From Planctomycetota bacterium (GTDB taxonomy: Bacteria > Planctomycetota > Phycisphaerae > Phycisphaerales > UBA1924): a stretch of 40,577 bases of DNA. Positions within the stretch are counted from its first letter, which is position 1. The number at the start of each line of letters is the position of its first letter. The notes below the pieces were generated by a model. It worked only from the letters and a program-made list of their open reading frames with translations. It made no database searches and was not told the DNA's origin. Location: contig JAFEBN010000008.1 in the NCBI GenBank assembly GCA_018242645.1, forward strand, positions 1 to 40,577. The letters run 5' to 3'. The position numbers and the translations under genes are program-made. This document shows, one piece after another, positions 32,041 through 40,251 of the stretch.

Positions 32041-33000
32041 ATGAGCGAACACACCGACGGCCCAGTTCTTCACGAAGTGAAGATGCACCTGCACCCACCC
32101 GCCGATCCGGGCGTGGGCATCGTGGTTTCCAACGAGAAGTGCACGGCGGGACGACGGGCGGCGGGCTTTGTCCGCCACATCGCGATCGATGTTTCCAACA
32201 CGCGCCTTGCGGGCAACTTCCGTTCGGGGCAGGCGTTTGGCGTGCTGCCTCCCGGTCAGGACGCCAGGGGCAAGAACCACGCGCTCCGGCTCTACTCGAT
32301 CTCCTCGCCGACCAAAGGTGAGGACGGTCAGGGCAAGGTGCTGGCGACCACGTGCAAACGCCTGATCGACGAACACAACGAAACCGAGAAGTTGTTCCTG
32401 GGCGTCGCCAGCAATTACCTGTGCGACCTGCGGCCGGGCGACCAGGTCCGGGTGACCGGACCCAGCGGCAAACGGTTTGTGCTGCCCGCGTCGCCCGGCG
32501 AGCACGATTACATCTTTTTCGCGACCGGCACGGGCATCGCTCCCTTCCGCGGCATGCTCCGCGATCTGCTCGATGATCCGGCGTGCGCGAACTCCCGAAT
32601 CGCGCTCATCATGGGTTCGCCCTACGCCAGCGATCTTTTGTACGACAAGCACTTGCGCGAGCTGGCGGACCGGCACGCGAACTTCTCCTACATCACGGCG
32701 ATCAGCCGTGAAAAGGCGGAGGACGCGCCCAAGCCGTTGTATGTACAGGATCGGCTGACGACGCACCGCGATCAGCTCGGGGCGATGCTGCGGTCCGGCC
32801 GAACACTGATCTATGTCTGCGGGATCGCGGGCATGGAATTGGGGATCTTCCAGTCGCTGGCGCGGGTTCTCACGCCATCGGAACTGGAGGGCTATCTGCG
32901 GGTCGATCCGGAAGCTCTTTCGGGCATCGATCAGTGGGATCGACGCATGATCCAGAAGCAGATTCGCCCGACCCGGCGGGTCTTCCTGGAGGTCTACTGA
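32041..33000 (+). CDS. Ferredoxin-NADP(+) reductase, plant type
   Basis: The 319-residue flavoenzyme transfers electrons between NADPH and ferredoxin or flavodoxin. The FAD-binding domain shows RLYSISSPT, the family R-x-Y-S motif, and GVASNYLCDLRPGDQVRVTGPSG. The NADP-binding domain shows FFATGTGIAPFRGML and LIYVCGIAGMELGI. The protein ends in VFLEVY with an aromatic C-terminal residue that stacks on the flavin in plant-type enzymes. No ferredoxin domain is fused and no membrane segment is present, so it is cytosolic. The start at 32041 lacks a visible ribosome binding site, and Met15 is a possible alternative. It follows the lipoprotein gene by 28 bases. Its redox partner is not in the window. 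Confidence 0.92.
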   Translation: MSEHTDGPVLHEVKMHLHPPADPGVGIVVSNEKCTAGRRAAGFVRHIAIDVSNTRLAGNFRSGQAFGVLPPGQDARGKNHALRLYSISSPTKGEDGQGKVLATTCKRLIDEHNETEKLFLGVASNYLCDLRPGDQVRVTGPSGKRFVLPASPGEHDYIFFATGTGIAPFRGMLRDLLDDPACANSRIALIMGSPYASDLLYDKHLRELADRHANFSYITAISREKAEDAPKPLYVQDRLTTHRDQLGAMLRSGRTLIYVCGIAGMELGIFQSLARVLTPSELEGYLRVDPEALSGIDQWDRRMIQKQIRPTRRVFLEVY

Positions 33001-33108
33001 CCTCGGGAGCCTGATACTCTGGCCGGAAAACCGGCCTGCCGGTGCGAACAATCGACGACCAGCCGTTCTCCGGGTGTTTGCCGGCGAACCCGCGACAGGA
33101 GCAACTTC

Positions 33109-34299
33109 TTGACCACGCTTCAAGCACAAACCGTTCGACGCCCGGCCCTTGGCCGCGTCGCCCGCTTCTTCGGAATCGCTCTTGTCGCGTTCATGCTGAG
33201 CACGGGGATCACGTCCCGTGCGGCGGCGCAGGATGTCTCGAACGACATCATCACCAGCGCGGTGCCCCTCTCGTCGGCTCAGCTCGACTCACTCAAGGAG
33301 TTCATCAAGCCGCTGCTGGAATCGCTCAAGAGCGACGACGCCAACAAGATTCGCGACGCTCGTCTGGCGCTCATCCGTCCGCTCCAGAAGGCGGGCGTGA
33401 CGGTCGGTGTTCCCTTCCGCCAGGCTTACTCCGGGCAGCTCGGTCGCCCGCTTGCCGAGCTTGCGGATGACAAGCGTCCCCTGAACGCGATCAACGCCAT
33501 GCGGATCGGCGCCGAACTGGCCACGGCCGAGGGATTCGATGTGATCGAAAAGGGCTTTAGCTCCCCGGTTCCGGCGATCCGGGTTGCGGCGGCGGGCGCC
33601 GCGGCACGCGCCTTTGTGGTCGCGGGGGGCTCGGCCTCCGCGGTGGTGCCCAAGCGCTTGTTCGACGCCGTGACCGCGCTGGGGAAGATGCTGGACGACG
33701 CGGACCCGATCGTGGTGGATGCCGCGGCCCGGGCGCTGGTGAATGCGATGGTCAGTTCGAAGGCTGCCGAAGTTCGAAACAACGCGTGTATCGCGCTGTG
33801 CAAGGGTCTGTCGGCCCGCGCGGCCAAGCTCAAGTCGGCGGCCCCGGCTCCCGAAATGATCGATGCCTTCCGTCGCTCGGCCCTGGCGATGCGCGAGGAA
33901 CTGACCCAAGGCATGAATACCCGCCCGCCCCTGTCCGGCGACGCCAACCGCTCGATCCAGGAATTCGCGGGCGACATGATCGCGATGGTGGTCCGGCTGG
34001 TTTCGTCCGGAGCTCTGCCCCAGATCAAACAGGCCGACACCCCGGCCGACCGCAAGCAGAAGGAAGCGGCCCGCGAGGCTCCGTCGCAGCTTGTGGGCGC
34101 CAGCGAGCAGATCCTCTCGCTCATCGCGGATAAAACCGAGCCGATCCGGACGAACTTCGCCGAAAAGATCCGCCAGGCCACGGTCAATTCCGACGCGAAC
34201 TTCATCGAGGACGCCAAGAAGCTCCTCGGCCCGGGCGGGCGTCTGACCCGCGCCCCCTTTGGGCTGGCGGATGCCCGCTTCGACCTGTCCGGGAAATAA
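33109..34299 (+). CDS. Secreted helical protein of unknown function
   Basis: The 396-residue protein starts at TTG 33109, supported by AGGAG seven bases upstream. A signal peptide (ARFFGIALVAFMLSTGITSRAAAQ, cut after AAAQ near residue 41) exports it to the periplasm. The mature protein is almost all helix, with ARM/HEAT-like stretches such as AIRVAAAGAAARAFVVAGG and DPIVVDAAARALVNAMVSSKAAEVRNNACIALCKG. No catalytic motif is visible and I do not recognise a family. The helical solenoid suggests protein binding. It lies between the reductase and the peptide-binding protein, with a short spacer on each side. Confidence 0.8.
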   Translation: MTTLQAQTVRRPALGRVARFFGIALVAFMLSTGITSRAAAQDVSNDIITSAVPLSSAQLDSLKEFIKPLLESLKSDDANKIRDARLALIRPLQKAGVTVGVPFRQAYSGQLGRPLAELADDKRPLNAINAMRIGAELATAEGFDVIEKGFSSPVPAIRVAAAGAAARAFVVAGGSASAVVPKRLFDAVTALGKMLDDADPIVVDAAARALVNAMVSSKAAEVRNNACIALCKGLSARAAKLKSAAPAPEMIDAFRRSALAMREELTQGMNTRPPLSGDANRSIQEFAGDMIAMVVRLVSSGALPQIKQADTPADRKQKEAAREAPSQLVGASEQILSLIADKTEPIRTNFAEKIRQATVNSDANFIEDAKKLLGPGGRLTRAPFGLADARFDLSGK

Positions 34300-34338
34300 C
34301 CGCAACCGGCGGAGCATCCTGTCCCGATAGACTGAGCC

Positions 34339-36252
34339 GTGCTTCGGCTGGTCGTCATTTTTCTCGTTCTCGCCGCCGTGCTGGGCGCCCTGGTGGGCAC
34401 GGACCGGCCGCCTCCCCGCGCCGACTTGACATTTCTGAACCGGACCGACCTGAACACCCTCGACCCGCAGTTGATGTCGTGGCAGCAGGACTTCCGCGTC
34501 GCGAAGCTGATCGGTGAGGGGCTGGTGACCAGCAACGTGTTCTCGCACGACTACTCGCCAATGCCCGCGGCCGCGGAGCGCTGGGAGGTTTCGCCCGACG
34601 GAAAAACCTACACCTTCCACCTGCGCAAGACCGGTTGGAGTGACGGGTCACCGGTGGTTGCCGGCGATTTCCTCTACGCGTGGATGCGGGGACTCCTTCC
34701 CGATCTGGGCGCTGATTACATCGGCTTTCTCGAACACATCCGGGGCGGGCGCGAGTTTTTCCGGTGGCGGAGCGACCGGCTCGCCGCCTTCGCATCGGCG
34801 GTGCGGGAGTCGGGCGGTCGGCCGGACCCGCAAGCCGCGCAGCGCCTGTGGGAAGAGACCCGCGAGGCGTTCAACCGGCTCGTCAAGGCCTGGGCGCCCG
34901 ACGACCGCACCATCGTGATCGAACTCGTGCGCCCCACGCCGTACTTCCTCGATATGGTCGGCTTTGTCACCTTCCACCCGCTGTGCGAATCCAGCGTGCG
35001 CCGCTACGAAGTGCTCGATCCGCTCACGGGCCGGGTCACGTGGGACCAGGGGTGGACCAAGCCCCCGAAACTGATCTGCAACGGTCCGTTCTCTGTCGAG
35101 TACTGGCAGTTCAAACGCGACGTGCGCCTGCGCCGGAACCCCTACTACTGGAACGCCGCGTCGATTGCCCTGGACACGATCTCCATCCCCACGGTTGAAG
35201 ACACGGTTTCAACGGTGATGGCATTCCGCACGGGAGCCGTTGACCTGGTGAACGACGTGCTCGCGCCCTTCCGCGCCGAAATCGTCGCGCAGAAAGCAGC
35301 GTTCTATCGGGAACATCAGGCCGAGGTCGATTCGCTCCGGTCACAGGGGCTGGATCCGGTCGAGATCGACCGGCGCCTGCCGCCGGATCCGCGGAAGAAC
35401 GTCCATGTTTTCCCGGGATTCGGAACGTGCTTCTGGAACATCAACTGCTCGCCTCAACTCGCCGACGGCCGCAACAACCCGCTGGCCGACGCTCGAGTCC
35501 GGCGGGCGCTGGCGATGGCGATCGACAAGAAGGCGATCGCCGATGGCATCCGGCGCGTGGGTGAGCCGGTCGCGGGCTCGCTCATTCCGCCCGGCTCGCT
35601 TGCGCAATACACCTCGCCCCGCGGGCTCGGCTACGACCCGGAACGGGCGCGGAAGCTGCTTGCGGAGGCCGGCTACCCCGGGGGCGCGGGTTTCATCACG
35701 CTCGACCTGCTCGTGACCAAGGACGGCGGCAACGAACTGATCGCTCAATCCATTGCCAAGGACTGGCAGCGTGAACTGGGCATCGACACCACCATCACGG
35801 TCCAGGAAGTCAAGGTTTTTCGCGAGCGGCTCCGGAGCAAGAACTTCATGACCGCCCGGGCGAGTTGGTTCGGCGACTACGGCGATCCGACCACGTTCCT
35901 GGAAATCAACCGATCGGGGGACGGCAACAACGATCGCAACTACGCCAGTCCCGTGTTCGACGAGCTCCTGGAGAAGGCTTCGAACGAGGCGGACCCGCTC
36001 AAGCGGCTGGCGCTGCTCGAAGACGCCGAACGCGTGCTGGTCGAGGAAGACCTGCCGCTCATTCCGTTGTTCTACTTCGTCAACATCTGCATGTTTGACG
36101 CGAACAAGCTGACGGGGATCAGTTCGCACCCGCGCGGGGATCAACTGCTGTACAAGGTCGATCTCTTCGGCGATGGCAAGGGCAGCGACCGCCCGCTCGC
36201 CTTGCCTCCGCGCAAAGCGGGTGAACACCACCAGGGTGAAAGCGGTTCATGA
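34339..36252 (+). CDS. Peptide ABC transporter substrate-binding protein (family 5)
   Basis: The 637-residue protein belongs to the oligopeptide/dipeptide binding proteins (SBP family 5, OppA/DppA type), which capture peptides outside the membrane. Characteristic parts are TFLNRTDLNTLDPQLMSWQQDFRVAKLIGEGL, AERWEVSPDGKTYTFHLRKTGWSDGSPVVAGDFLYAWMRGL, the central NPLADARVRRALAMAIDKKAIA and ASWFGDYGDPTTFLEI. The start is GTG 34339. The N-terminus is an uncleaved-looking hydrophobic anchor (LVVIFLVLAAVLGALVG) without lipobox Cys. An extra charged helical segment lies near residues 320-350. An Opp-type permease gene follows 34 bases later. Ligand preference cannot be read. Confidence 0.93.
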   Translation: MLRLVVIFLVLAAVLGALVGTDRPPPRADLTFLNRTDLNTLDPQLMSWQQDFRVAKLIGEGLVTSNVFSHDYSPMPAAAERWEVSPDGKTYTFHLRKTGWSDGSPVVAGDFLYAWMRGLLPDLGADYIGFLEHIRGGREFFRWRSDRLAAFASAVRESGGRPDPQAAQRLWEETREAFNRLVKAWAPDDRTIVIELVRPTPYFLDMVGFVTFHPLCESSVRRYEVLDPLTGRVTWDQGWTKPPKLICNGPFSVEYWQFKRDVRLRRNPYYWNAASIALDTISIPTVEDTVSTVMAFRTGAVDLVNDVLAPFRAEIVAQKAAFYREHQAEVDSLRSQGLDPVEIDRRLPPDPRKNVHVFPGFGTCFWNINCSPQLADGRNNPLADARVRRALAMAIDKKAIADGIRRVGEPVAGSLIPPGSLAQYTSPRGLGYDPERARKLLAEAGYPGGAGFITLDLLVTKDGGNELIAQSIAKDWQRELGIDTTITVQEVKVFRERLRSKNFMTARASWFGDYGDPTTFLEINRSGDGNNDRNYASPVFDELLEKASNEADPLKRLALLEDAERVLVEEDLPLIPLFYFVNICMFDANKLTGISSHPRGDQLLYKVDLFGDGKGSDRPLALPPRKAGEHHQGESGS

Positions 36253-36286
36253 GTCGCGGCACTTCAAATGTCGGTGGAGGTCGCCC

Positions 36287-37294
36287 ATGCTCGGCCTGAT
36301 CGCGCGCCGACTGGTGCAGTTGCCGATCATCCTCGGCGTGATCTACACGCTCACGCTGAATCTGGCGTGGAGCATCCCGGGCAATCCGCTGGAGAATCCC
36401 GAAGGCCGTCGCCCCCAGCCGGAAGTCGCCGCGGCGATGCAGCGCCAGTACAAGCTCGATAGTTTCTGGAGCTTTTACTGGTCGTATCTGGACAACGCCT
36501 CCGGCGTGCGGTTCGTGCGCGAGACAGTCACCGGCGAGGCGCAGCGCCGCGCGGAAGCCGCGGAATCCAACGGCAAGGAGGCCCCGACCCGACGCGTGTT
36601 CGATCTGGGGCCTTCGCTGCAGTATCGCGATCAGCGGGTGAACGAGATCATCGGTGGTTCGCTCCCGGTCTCGATGACACTGGGCGCCGCGGCCATTGCG
36701 ATCGCGCTGGTCATCGGCGTGCCCGCCGGCGTCGCGGGCGCGATCAAGCCGAATTCCGGCACCGACATGCTCACGCTCTCGGTCGCGCTCGTGGGAATCA
36801 GCCTCCCCACGTTCGTCATCGGCGCGGTGCTGCTCCTGATCTTCCCGGTTCTGCTCGGCTGGGGACGGATCCCGAGCTGGGGCCGCCCGATTGACCTGCT
36901 CCTTCCCGCTCTCACGCTGAGCCTGCCGTTCGCGGCGTACATCGCCCGCTTGACCCGGCTGGGCATGATCGAGCAGCTCAAGTCCGACTACGTGCGAACC
37001 GCCCGGGCCAAGGGCGTCTCGGAAGCCGGGGTCCTCTTCAAGCACGCTCTCAAGAACGCGTTCCTGCCCGTGCTGACCTATCTCGGACCTGCGACGGCCT
37101 ACGCCATGACCGGCTCCTTCGTGGTGGAACGGGTGTTCGTGATACCAGGGATGGGTCAGCATTTCGTGAATGCTGTCCAGAACAAGGACCTGTTTCTCAT
37201 CATCGGGGTGGTCCTGATCTATGCCTCCCTGCTCATCATCCTGAATCTGATCGTCGATGTTCTCTATCGCTGGGTCGATCCCAGAATCGAGTAG
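36287..37294 (+). CDS. Oligopeptide ABC transporter permease (OppB/DppB type)
   Basis: The 335-residue protein has the BPD-type permease layout: an N-terminal span (LVQLPIILGVIYTLTLNLAW), a periplasmic loop, then five spans with the EAA coupling loop (YVRTARAKGVSEAGVLFKHALKNAFLPVLTYLG) and GSFVVERVFVIPGMG. It starts at ATG 36287 with GGTGGAGG six bases upstream. The first periplasmic loop holds an extra charged stretch of roughly 35 residues (VRETVTGEAQRRAEAAESNGKEA) compared with OppB. OppB normally pairs with OppC and the ATPases OppD/OppF, but here the next gene is a sigma factor. The missing subunits must be encoded elsewhere, or this half-transporter pairs with others. Confidence 0.93.
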   Translation: MLGLIARRLVQLPIILGVIYTLTLNLAWSIPGNPLENPEGRRPQPEVAAAMQRQYKLDSFWSFYWSYLDNASGVRFVRETVTGEAQRRAEAAESNGKEAPTRRVFDLGPSLQYRDQRVNEIIGGSLPVSMTLGAAAIAIALVIGVPAGVAGAIKPNSGTDMLTLSVALVGISLPTFVIGAVLLLIFPVLLGWGRIPSWGRPIDLLLPALTLSLPFAAYIARLTRLGMIEQLKSDYVRTARAKGVSEAGVLFKHALKNAFLPVLTYLGPATAYAMTGSFVVERVFVIPGMGQHFVNAVQNKDLFLIIGVVLIYASLLIILNLIVDVLYRWVDPRIE

Positions 37295-37318
37295 GCTACG
37301 CAAGAGCCTCCGCACGGC

Positions 37319-37993
37319 ATGGAACGCCCCGGCGACACGCCATCCCCGCAGCCGCATCCCGACGCCGGGGATGATGCGCCCGCGCCCCTGAAGTTCCCCG
37401 CGCCCGTCTCGCGCGTGCGCGATGATGATCCGCGGGCCGACGCGCTGCTCGTCGGCCTTGCGTCACGGGGCGACGACGAAGCGTTTCTCGCCCTCTATCG
37501 CCGCCACCGCTCGTTCGTGATCAGCGTGGCCCGACGGTACACCCGCGATGAATCCGAGGCGCTCGACGTCCTGCAGGACACGTTCGCGTACCTCATCAAG
37601 AAGCTGCCCACACTGCGGCTGACTTCCAAGCTCTCGACCTTTCTCTACCCGGCGGTCCGCAACATCGCACTGACCATTCGCCGCAAGGACAGGATGGCCG
37701 CCCTTTCCCCCGAGCACGATGCAGCGGCTCGCAGCTCGGCCCCCGGAGGCCCCGAAACCGGGCCCCGTCCGATCGAAAAGGTGGTGGCCGACCTCCCGGA
37801 GGGCCAGCGGGAAGTTCTTCTGCTGCGGTTTGTCAACGACCTCTCGCTCCGCGAGATCGCCGCGGTGCTCAACATCCCCGTCGGCACCGTCAAAAGCCGG
37901 CTGCACCAGGCAATCGCCACCCTCCGGCAAGACCCGAAAACCAAGGACCTCTTTGAGGGCGAACCCGGAGAATTACCCGCGTCCGGCGACTGA
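37319..37993 (+). CDS. ECF-type RNA polymerase sigma factor
   Basis: The 224-residue protein has sigma region 2 (LYRRHRSFVISVARRYTRDESEALDVLQDTFAYLIKKL) and region 4 (LPEGQREVLLLRFVNDLSLREIAAVLNIPVGTVKSRLHQAIATLRQ) joined by a linker of about 45 residues, the minimal two-domain ECF architecture. A Pro-rich extension of about 45 residues precedes region 2. It would direct RNA polymerase to a small set of promoters. The membrane protein encoded 62 bases downstream is the natural candidate for its anti-sigma factor or regulator. The gene starts 24 bases after the permease stop, so read-through from the peptide transporter genes is possible. The target promoter motif is unknown. Confidence 0.93.
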   Translation: MERPGDTPSPQPHPDAGDDAPAPLKFPAPVSRVRDDDPRADALLVGLASRGDDEAFLALYRRHRSFVISVARRYTRDESEALDVLQDTFAYLIKKLPTLRLTSKLSTFLYPAVRNIALTIRRKDRMAALSPEHDAAARSSAPGGPETGPRPIEKVVADLPEGQREVLLLRFVNDLSLREIAAVLNIPVGTVKSRLHQAIATLRQDPKTKDLFEGEPGELPASGD

Positions 37994-38055
37994 ACCAAAC
38001 CCCCGCCTGATGCGCTCAAGCATCGGGCTTTGCCTGCCCCCCTTTGTTGCTTGCC

Positions 38056-39282
38056 ATGTCGTCTCAGAACTCCCAACCCCCTCCCCCATCCGATCCCGAA
38101 GCCGCGGCCGGGGACGCGCTGCCCGAACCGATTCTGCCTCCGCGCGCCCTGGGTGCGTTGCGTCAGGCCTTTGCTCCCCTGCTCGAGGTGAGCACCGAGG
38201 CGGATGTGCGGGTGCTGAATGAACTGAACAAGTCCCGACGCCAGATCGCCCACAAGGCCGGATTCTGGCGCGGGCTTCAGATCGCGGCGGTTTTGGGTGT
38301 GATCGCTTCGGTGATGTTCTACATGGAGTCGCGCCGCACCCAGCTCGCGGCAACAAATCCGTTGAGCGGTCCGATCGTCGCCCACCAACGCGAGAACGCG
38401 GCGCGCATGGCCGAAAAGAGCAGCGCCGCCAGCACCGATTCGGTCGCCGCCGCCAGTCCGACAGACGCCGGCGTTCTGCCCCCGGCACCAGCGGGTGTGG
38501 CGAATCCCGGGGCGCAAGCTAGGCTCGCCTGGGAATCCGCGAACAAGCCGGTCACCATCCTCGATGCATTCAACCTGGCTCGCGCGATCGAGCAGCGCGC
38601 CGATTCCAAGTCGCTCCGAAAGGGTTTCCAGCCGACGGGCGAACGCATCAGCGAGTTTGACGAAGTGAATCGCATCGCCGCCGCCGCGGTCGGTGCCGAG
38701 CCGAGCCAGGTCCCCTCGCTCGAAGACCACGGCGTCGATACCGAGAAGGACGCCAAGAAAGCCAGCCCGGGCGCCGATGCCCGTGCCTTCGACCGGCTCA
38801 GCGTCAGCCCCGAATCGGTCGCCGACACGCGCATCCTGACCTACGACGTGATGCTCGATGTCGGCTCGCGCTCTCTCGCGGCGTTCCAGATCGAGATATC
38901 GCTCTCCGCGCCCGATACGGCGCACGTGACGGGGCTCTTTGTGCGAGGAGGCGATCATCCCGCGCTCAAACGCCAGCCTCTGTTCGACAGCAAGCGCGTC
39001 AGCCGCCCGGGCGCACGCACCTCCTTCACGATCGCCAATTTCGATACGGGCAACGACCTGCCTTCAGGCGATGTCCGCGTCGCCCGCATCGTGCTCGTCG
39101 TAGTCGGCAAAGGGAATCCCGGCCTCACCGCGCGGCTCGTCGTGGCGGCCGGACCCGAGGGTGTGCCGATTCCCGCGGGACTCCGCGTCTCCGAGCGCAG
39201 CCCCATTGCGGGATCCGACATCCTCCACCAACCGCTCGAAAAAGCCGTCGAAAAGAGCGATGCGCTCCCCCCGGGCAAGTAA
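38056..39282 (+). CDS. Membrane protein with dockerin-like and cohesin-like parts, probable sigma-factor partner
   Basis: The 408-residue protein has a cytosolic N-terminal segment of about 75 residues (ALRQAFAPLLEVSTEADVRVLNELNKSRRQIA), one membrane span (GFWRGLQIAAVLGVIASVMFYM) and a long exported part. There, residues 166-180 (VTILDAFNLARAIEQ) resemble one half of a type I dockerin repeat. Residues about 260-375 (LTYDVMLDVGSRSLAAFQIEISL, ARIVLVVVGKGNPGLTARLVVAA) have the strand pattern of a cohesin-like domain. No zinc-binding anti-sigma motif (H-x3-C-x2-C) is seen, so a regulatory link to the sigma factor rests on gene order. I use ATG 38056; TTG 38044 is possible. The domain calls are by eye. 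Confidence 0.75.
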   Translation: MSSQNSQPPPPSDPEAAAGDALPEPILPPRALGALRQAFAPLLEVSTEADVRVLNELNKSRRQIAHKAGFWRGLQIAAVLGVIASVMFYMESRRTQLAATNPLSGPIVAHQRENAARMAEKSSAASTDSVAAASPTDAGVLPPAPAGVANPGAQARLAWESANKPVTILDAFNLARAIEQRADSKSLRKGFQPTGERISEFDEVNRIAAAAVGAEPSQVPSLEDHGVDTEKDAKKASPGADARAFDRLSVSPESVADTRILTYDVMLDVGSRSLAAFQIEISLSAPDTAHVTGLFVRGGDHPALKRQPLFDSKRVSRPGARTSFTIANFDTGNDLPSGDVRVARIVLVVVGKGNPGLTARLVVAAGPEGVPIPAGLRVSERSPIAGSDILHQPLEKAVEKSDALPPGK

Positions 39283-39288
39283 ACGCGA

Positions 39289-39705
39289 TCAGTCCGCGGC
39301 AACCGGTCCCGCACCCGGGAACCACTCCGTGTGCTCTTCGCCCCGGCGGCCAAAGTACCGGACTCGCCGACCCGTGATCTGCACGAAGTAACCCACGCAT
39401 CCCGCTCGGGTCGTTTCCTCGACGAACGCGGGGTACATGATCTCGCCGCGCTGGGCGCGCCGTATGGACGAGCGCACACCTTCAAGGTCGAACCTGTCGG
39501 CAATCGGTCCGTGCCGCACCGACATCGGCACCACGCAGGAGCTGCCTTCGGGTGTGTAGTAGGTGTTCTCGCTGCGCGAGTAATCGGCGTGGTATCGCTC
39601 AATACCCGCCTCGATGAGTCGGCGAACGACCTCACCGAAGTGAATCTGGCCTGCTTCCGACAACGCCACGCACTGGGCGACAGTCTCTTGCTGCTGGCTG
39701 TTCAC
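39289..39705 (-). CDS. DUF1398 family protein (YbcV-like)
   Basis: The 138-residue protein fits DUF1398, small soluble proteins whose role is not settled. The order of conserved segments agrees: IHFGEVVRRLIEAGIERYHADYSRSENTYYTPEG, then RFDLEGVRSSIRRAQRGEIMYPAFVEETTRAGCVGYFV and the end RVRYFGRRGEEHTEWFP. The start is GTG 39705 with AAAGGA seven to eight bases upstream. It begins 14 bases after the MarR gene stop on the same strand, so both are read from the promoter at 40210-40238. It is probably a direct target of MarR control through that shared operator. It ends six bases from the end of the convergent membrane protein gene. Confidence 0.88.
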   Translation of the reverse strand: MNSQQQETVAQCVALSEAGQIHFGEVVRRLIEAGIERYHADYSRSENTYYTPEGSSCVVPMSVRHGPIADRFDLEGVRSSIRRAQRGEIMYPAFVEETTRAGCVGYFVQITGRRVRYFGRRGEEHTEWFPGAGPVAAD

Positions 39706-39719
39706 ACGCGGTTCCTTTC

Positions 39720-40172
39720 TTAGTCGATCGGAAGAACGCGCAGGCCGCGGCGCTGCACGATTTCCCGGAGGATGCGAGTCATGGATGCACGCTCGAGAGG
39801 CCCCAAATGGCCAAAGAACTCGCGGTCGTTCGCATCGGCGAGGGCGGCGAGCACGGGCACCAGTTTCGCGCCCGCCGCAGAGAGAGACACCGACTGAAAA
39901 CGCCGGTCGTCCTTGTGCGCCTTGCGCCGGAGCAGCCCTTTCTCTTCCAGGCGATCAACCAGCTTGGAGATCGCCCCGCGAGTCATCCCGATGTTCTCCG
40001 CGAGCGTGCTGGGATTGACCTCGCCGCTCTCCGCCAGGTGCCTGAGCACGACCCACTCGGCCACGGTCACGCCGCGGGCTTCGACTTTGAGTGCGAAAGC
40101 GTGCGAGACGTGGTTGGACACGAAACGAAGCCAGTAACCGAGATGATCTTCCAAACCGCTGGTGCGGGGCAC
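39720..40172 (-). CDS. MarR family transcriptional regulator
   Basis: The 150-residue protein is a MarR-type dimeric winged-helix regulator. It has an N-terminal dimerisation helix region (LGYWLRFVSNHVSHAFALKVEARGVTVAEWVVLRHL), the DNA-binding helix-turn-helix (NPSTLAENIGMTRGAISKLVDRLEEKGLL), the wing (RRKAHKDDRRFQSVSLSAAG) and the C-terminal dimerisation helices. The start is GTG 40172, fixed by GGAGG six bases upstream (40179-40183). A 30-base palindrome overlapping its promoter indicates that it represses itself and the DUF1398 gene behind it. MarR proteins commonly respond to phenolic compounds or oxidants. No cysteine is present, so a thiol-based switch is unlikely. Confidence 0.95.
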   Translation of the reverse strand: MPRTSGLEDHLGYWLRFVSNHVSHAFALKVEARGVTVAEWVVLRHLAESGEVNPSTLAENIGMTRGAISKLVDRLEEKGLLRRKAHKDDRRFQSVSLSAAGAKLVPVLAALADANDREFFGHLGPLERASMTRILREIVQRRGLRVLPID

Positions 40173-40189
40173 AGTGAGCCTCCGGTCTT

Positions 40190-40219
40190 CCGATATGGTT
40201 TCCTAGGAAACTATATCGG
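40190..40219. promoter_or_regulatory. 30-base palindromic operator upstream of marR-DUF1398
   Basis: Two 15-base arms (40190-40204 and 40205-40219) are reverse complements with a single mismatch pair. The centre is TTTCCTAGGAAA and the ends are CCGATAT/ATATCGG. The right arm covers the -10 box at 40210-40215 and the left arm lies over the likely transcription start and leader. Length and symmetry suit a MarR dimer. Confidence 0.85.
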
Positions 40220-40238
40220 CGCCCAGCGTGCCGGTCAA
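40210..40238 (-). promoter_or_regulatory. Sigma-70-type promoter of marR-DUF1398
   Basis: Read on the minus strand, the -35 box TTGACC (40238-40233) and the -10 box TATAGT (40215-40210) each match five of six consensus bases and are spaced by exactly 17 bases. Transcription should start near 40203, about 30 bases before the GTG start at 40172. It lies in the gap after the apt stop codon. Confidence 0.85.
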
Positions 40239-40251
40239 CCCCCACCTCCCT

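Noticed and set aside
33021..33036. GGCCGG-AAAA-CCGGCC hairpin after the ferredoxin reductase gene as a terminator
   Set aside because: No T run follows. It may be a weak structure in a continuous transcript.
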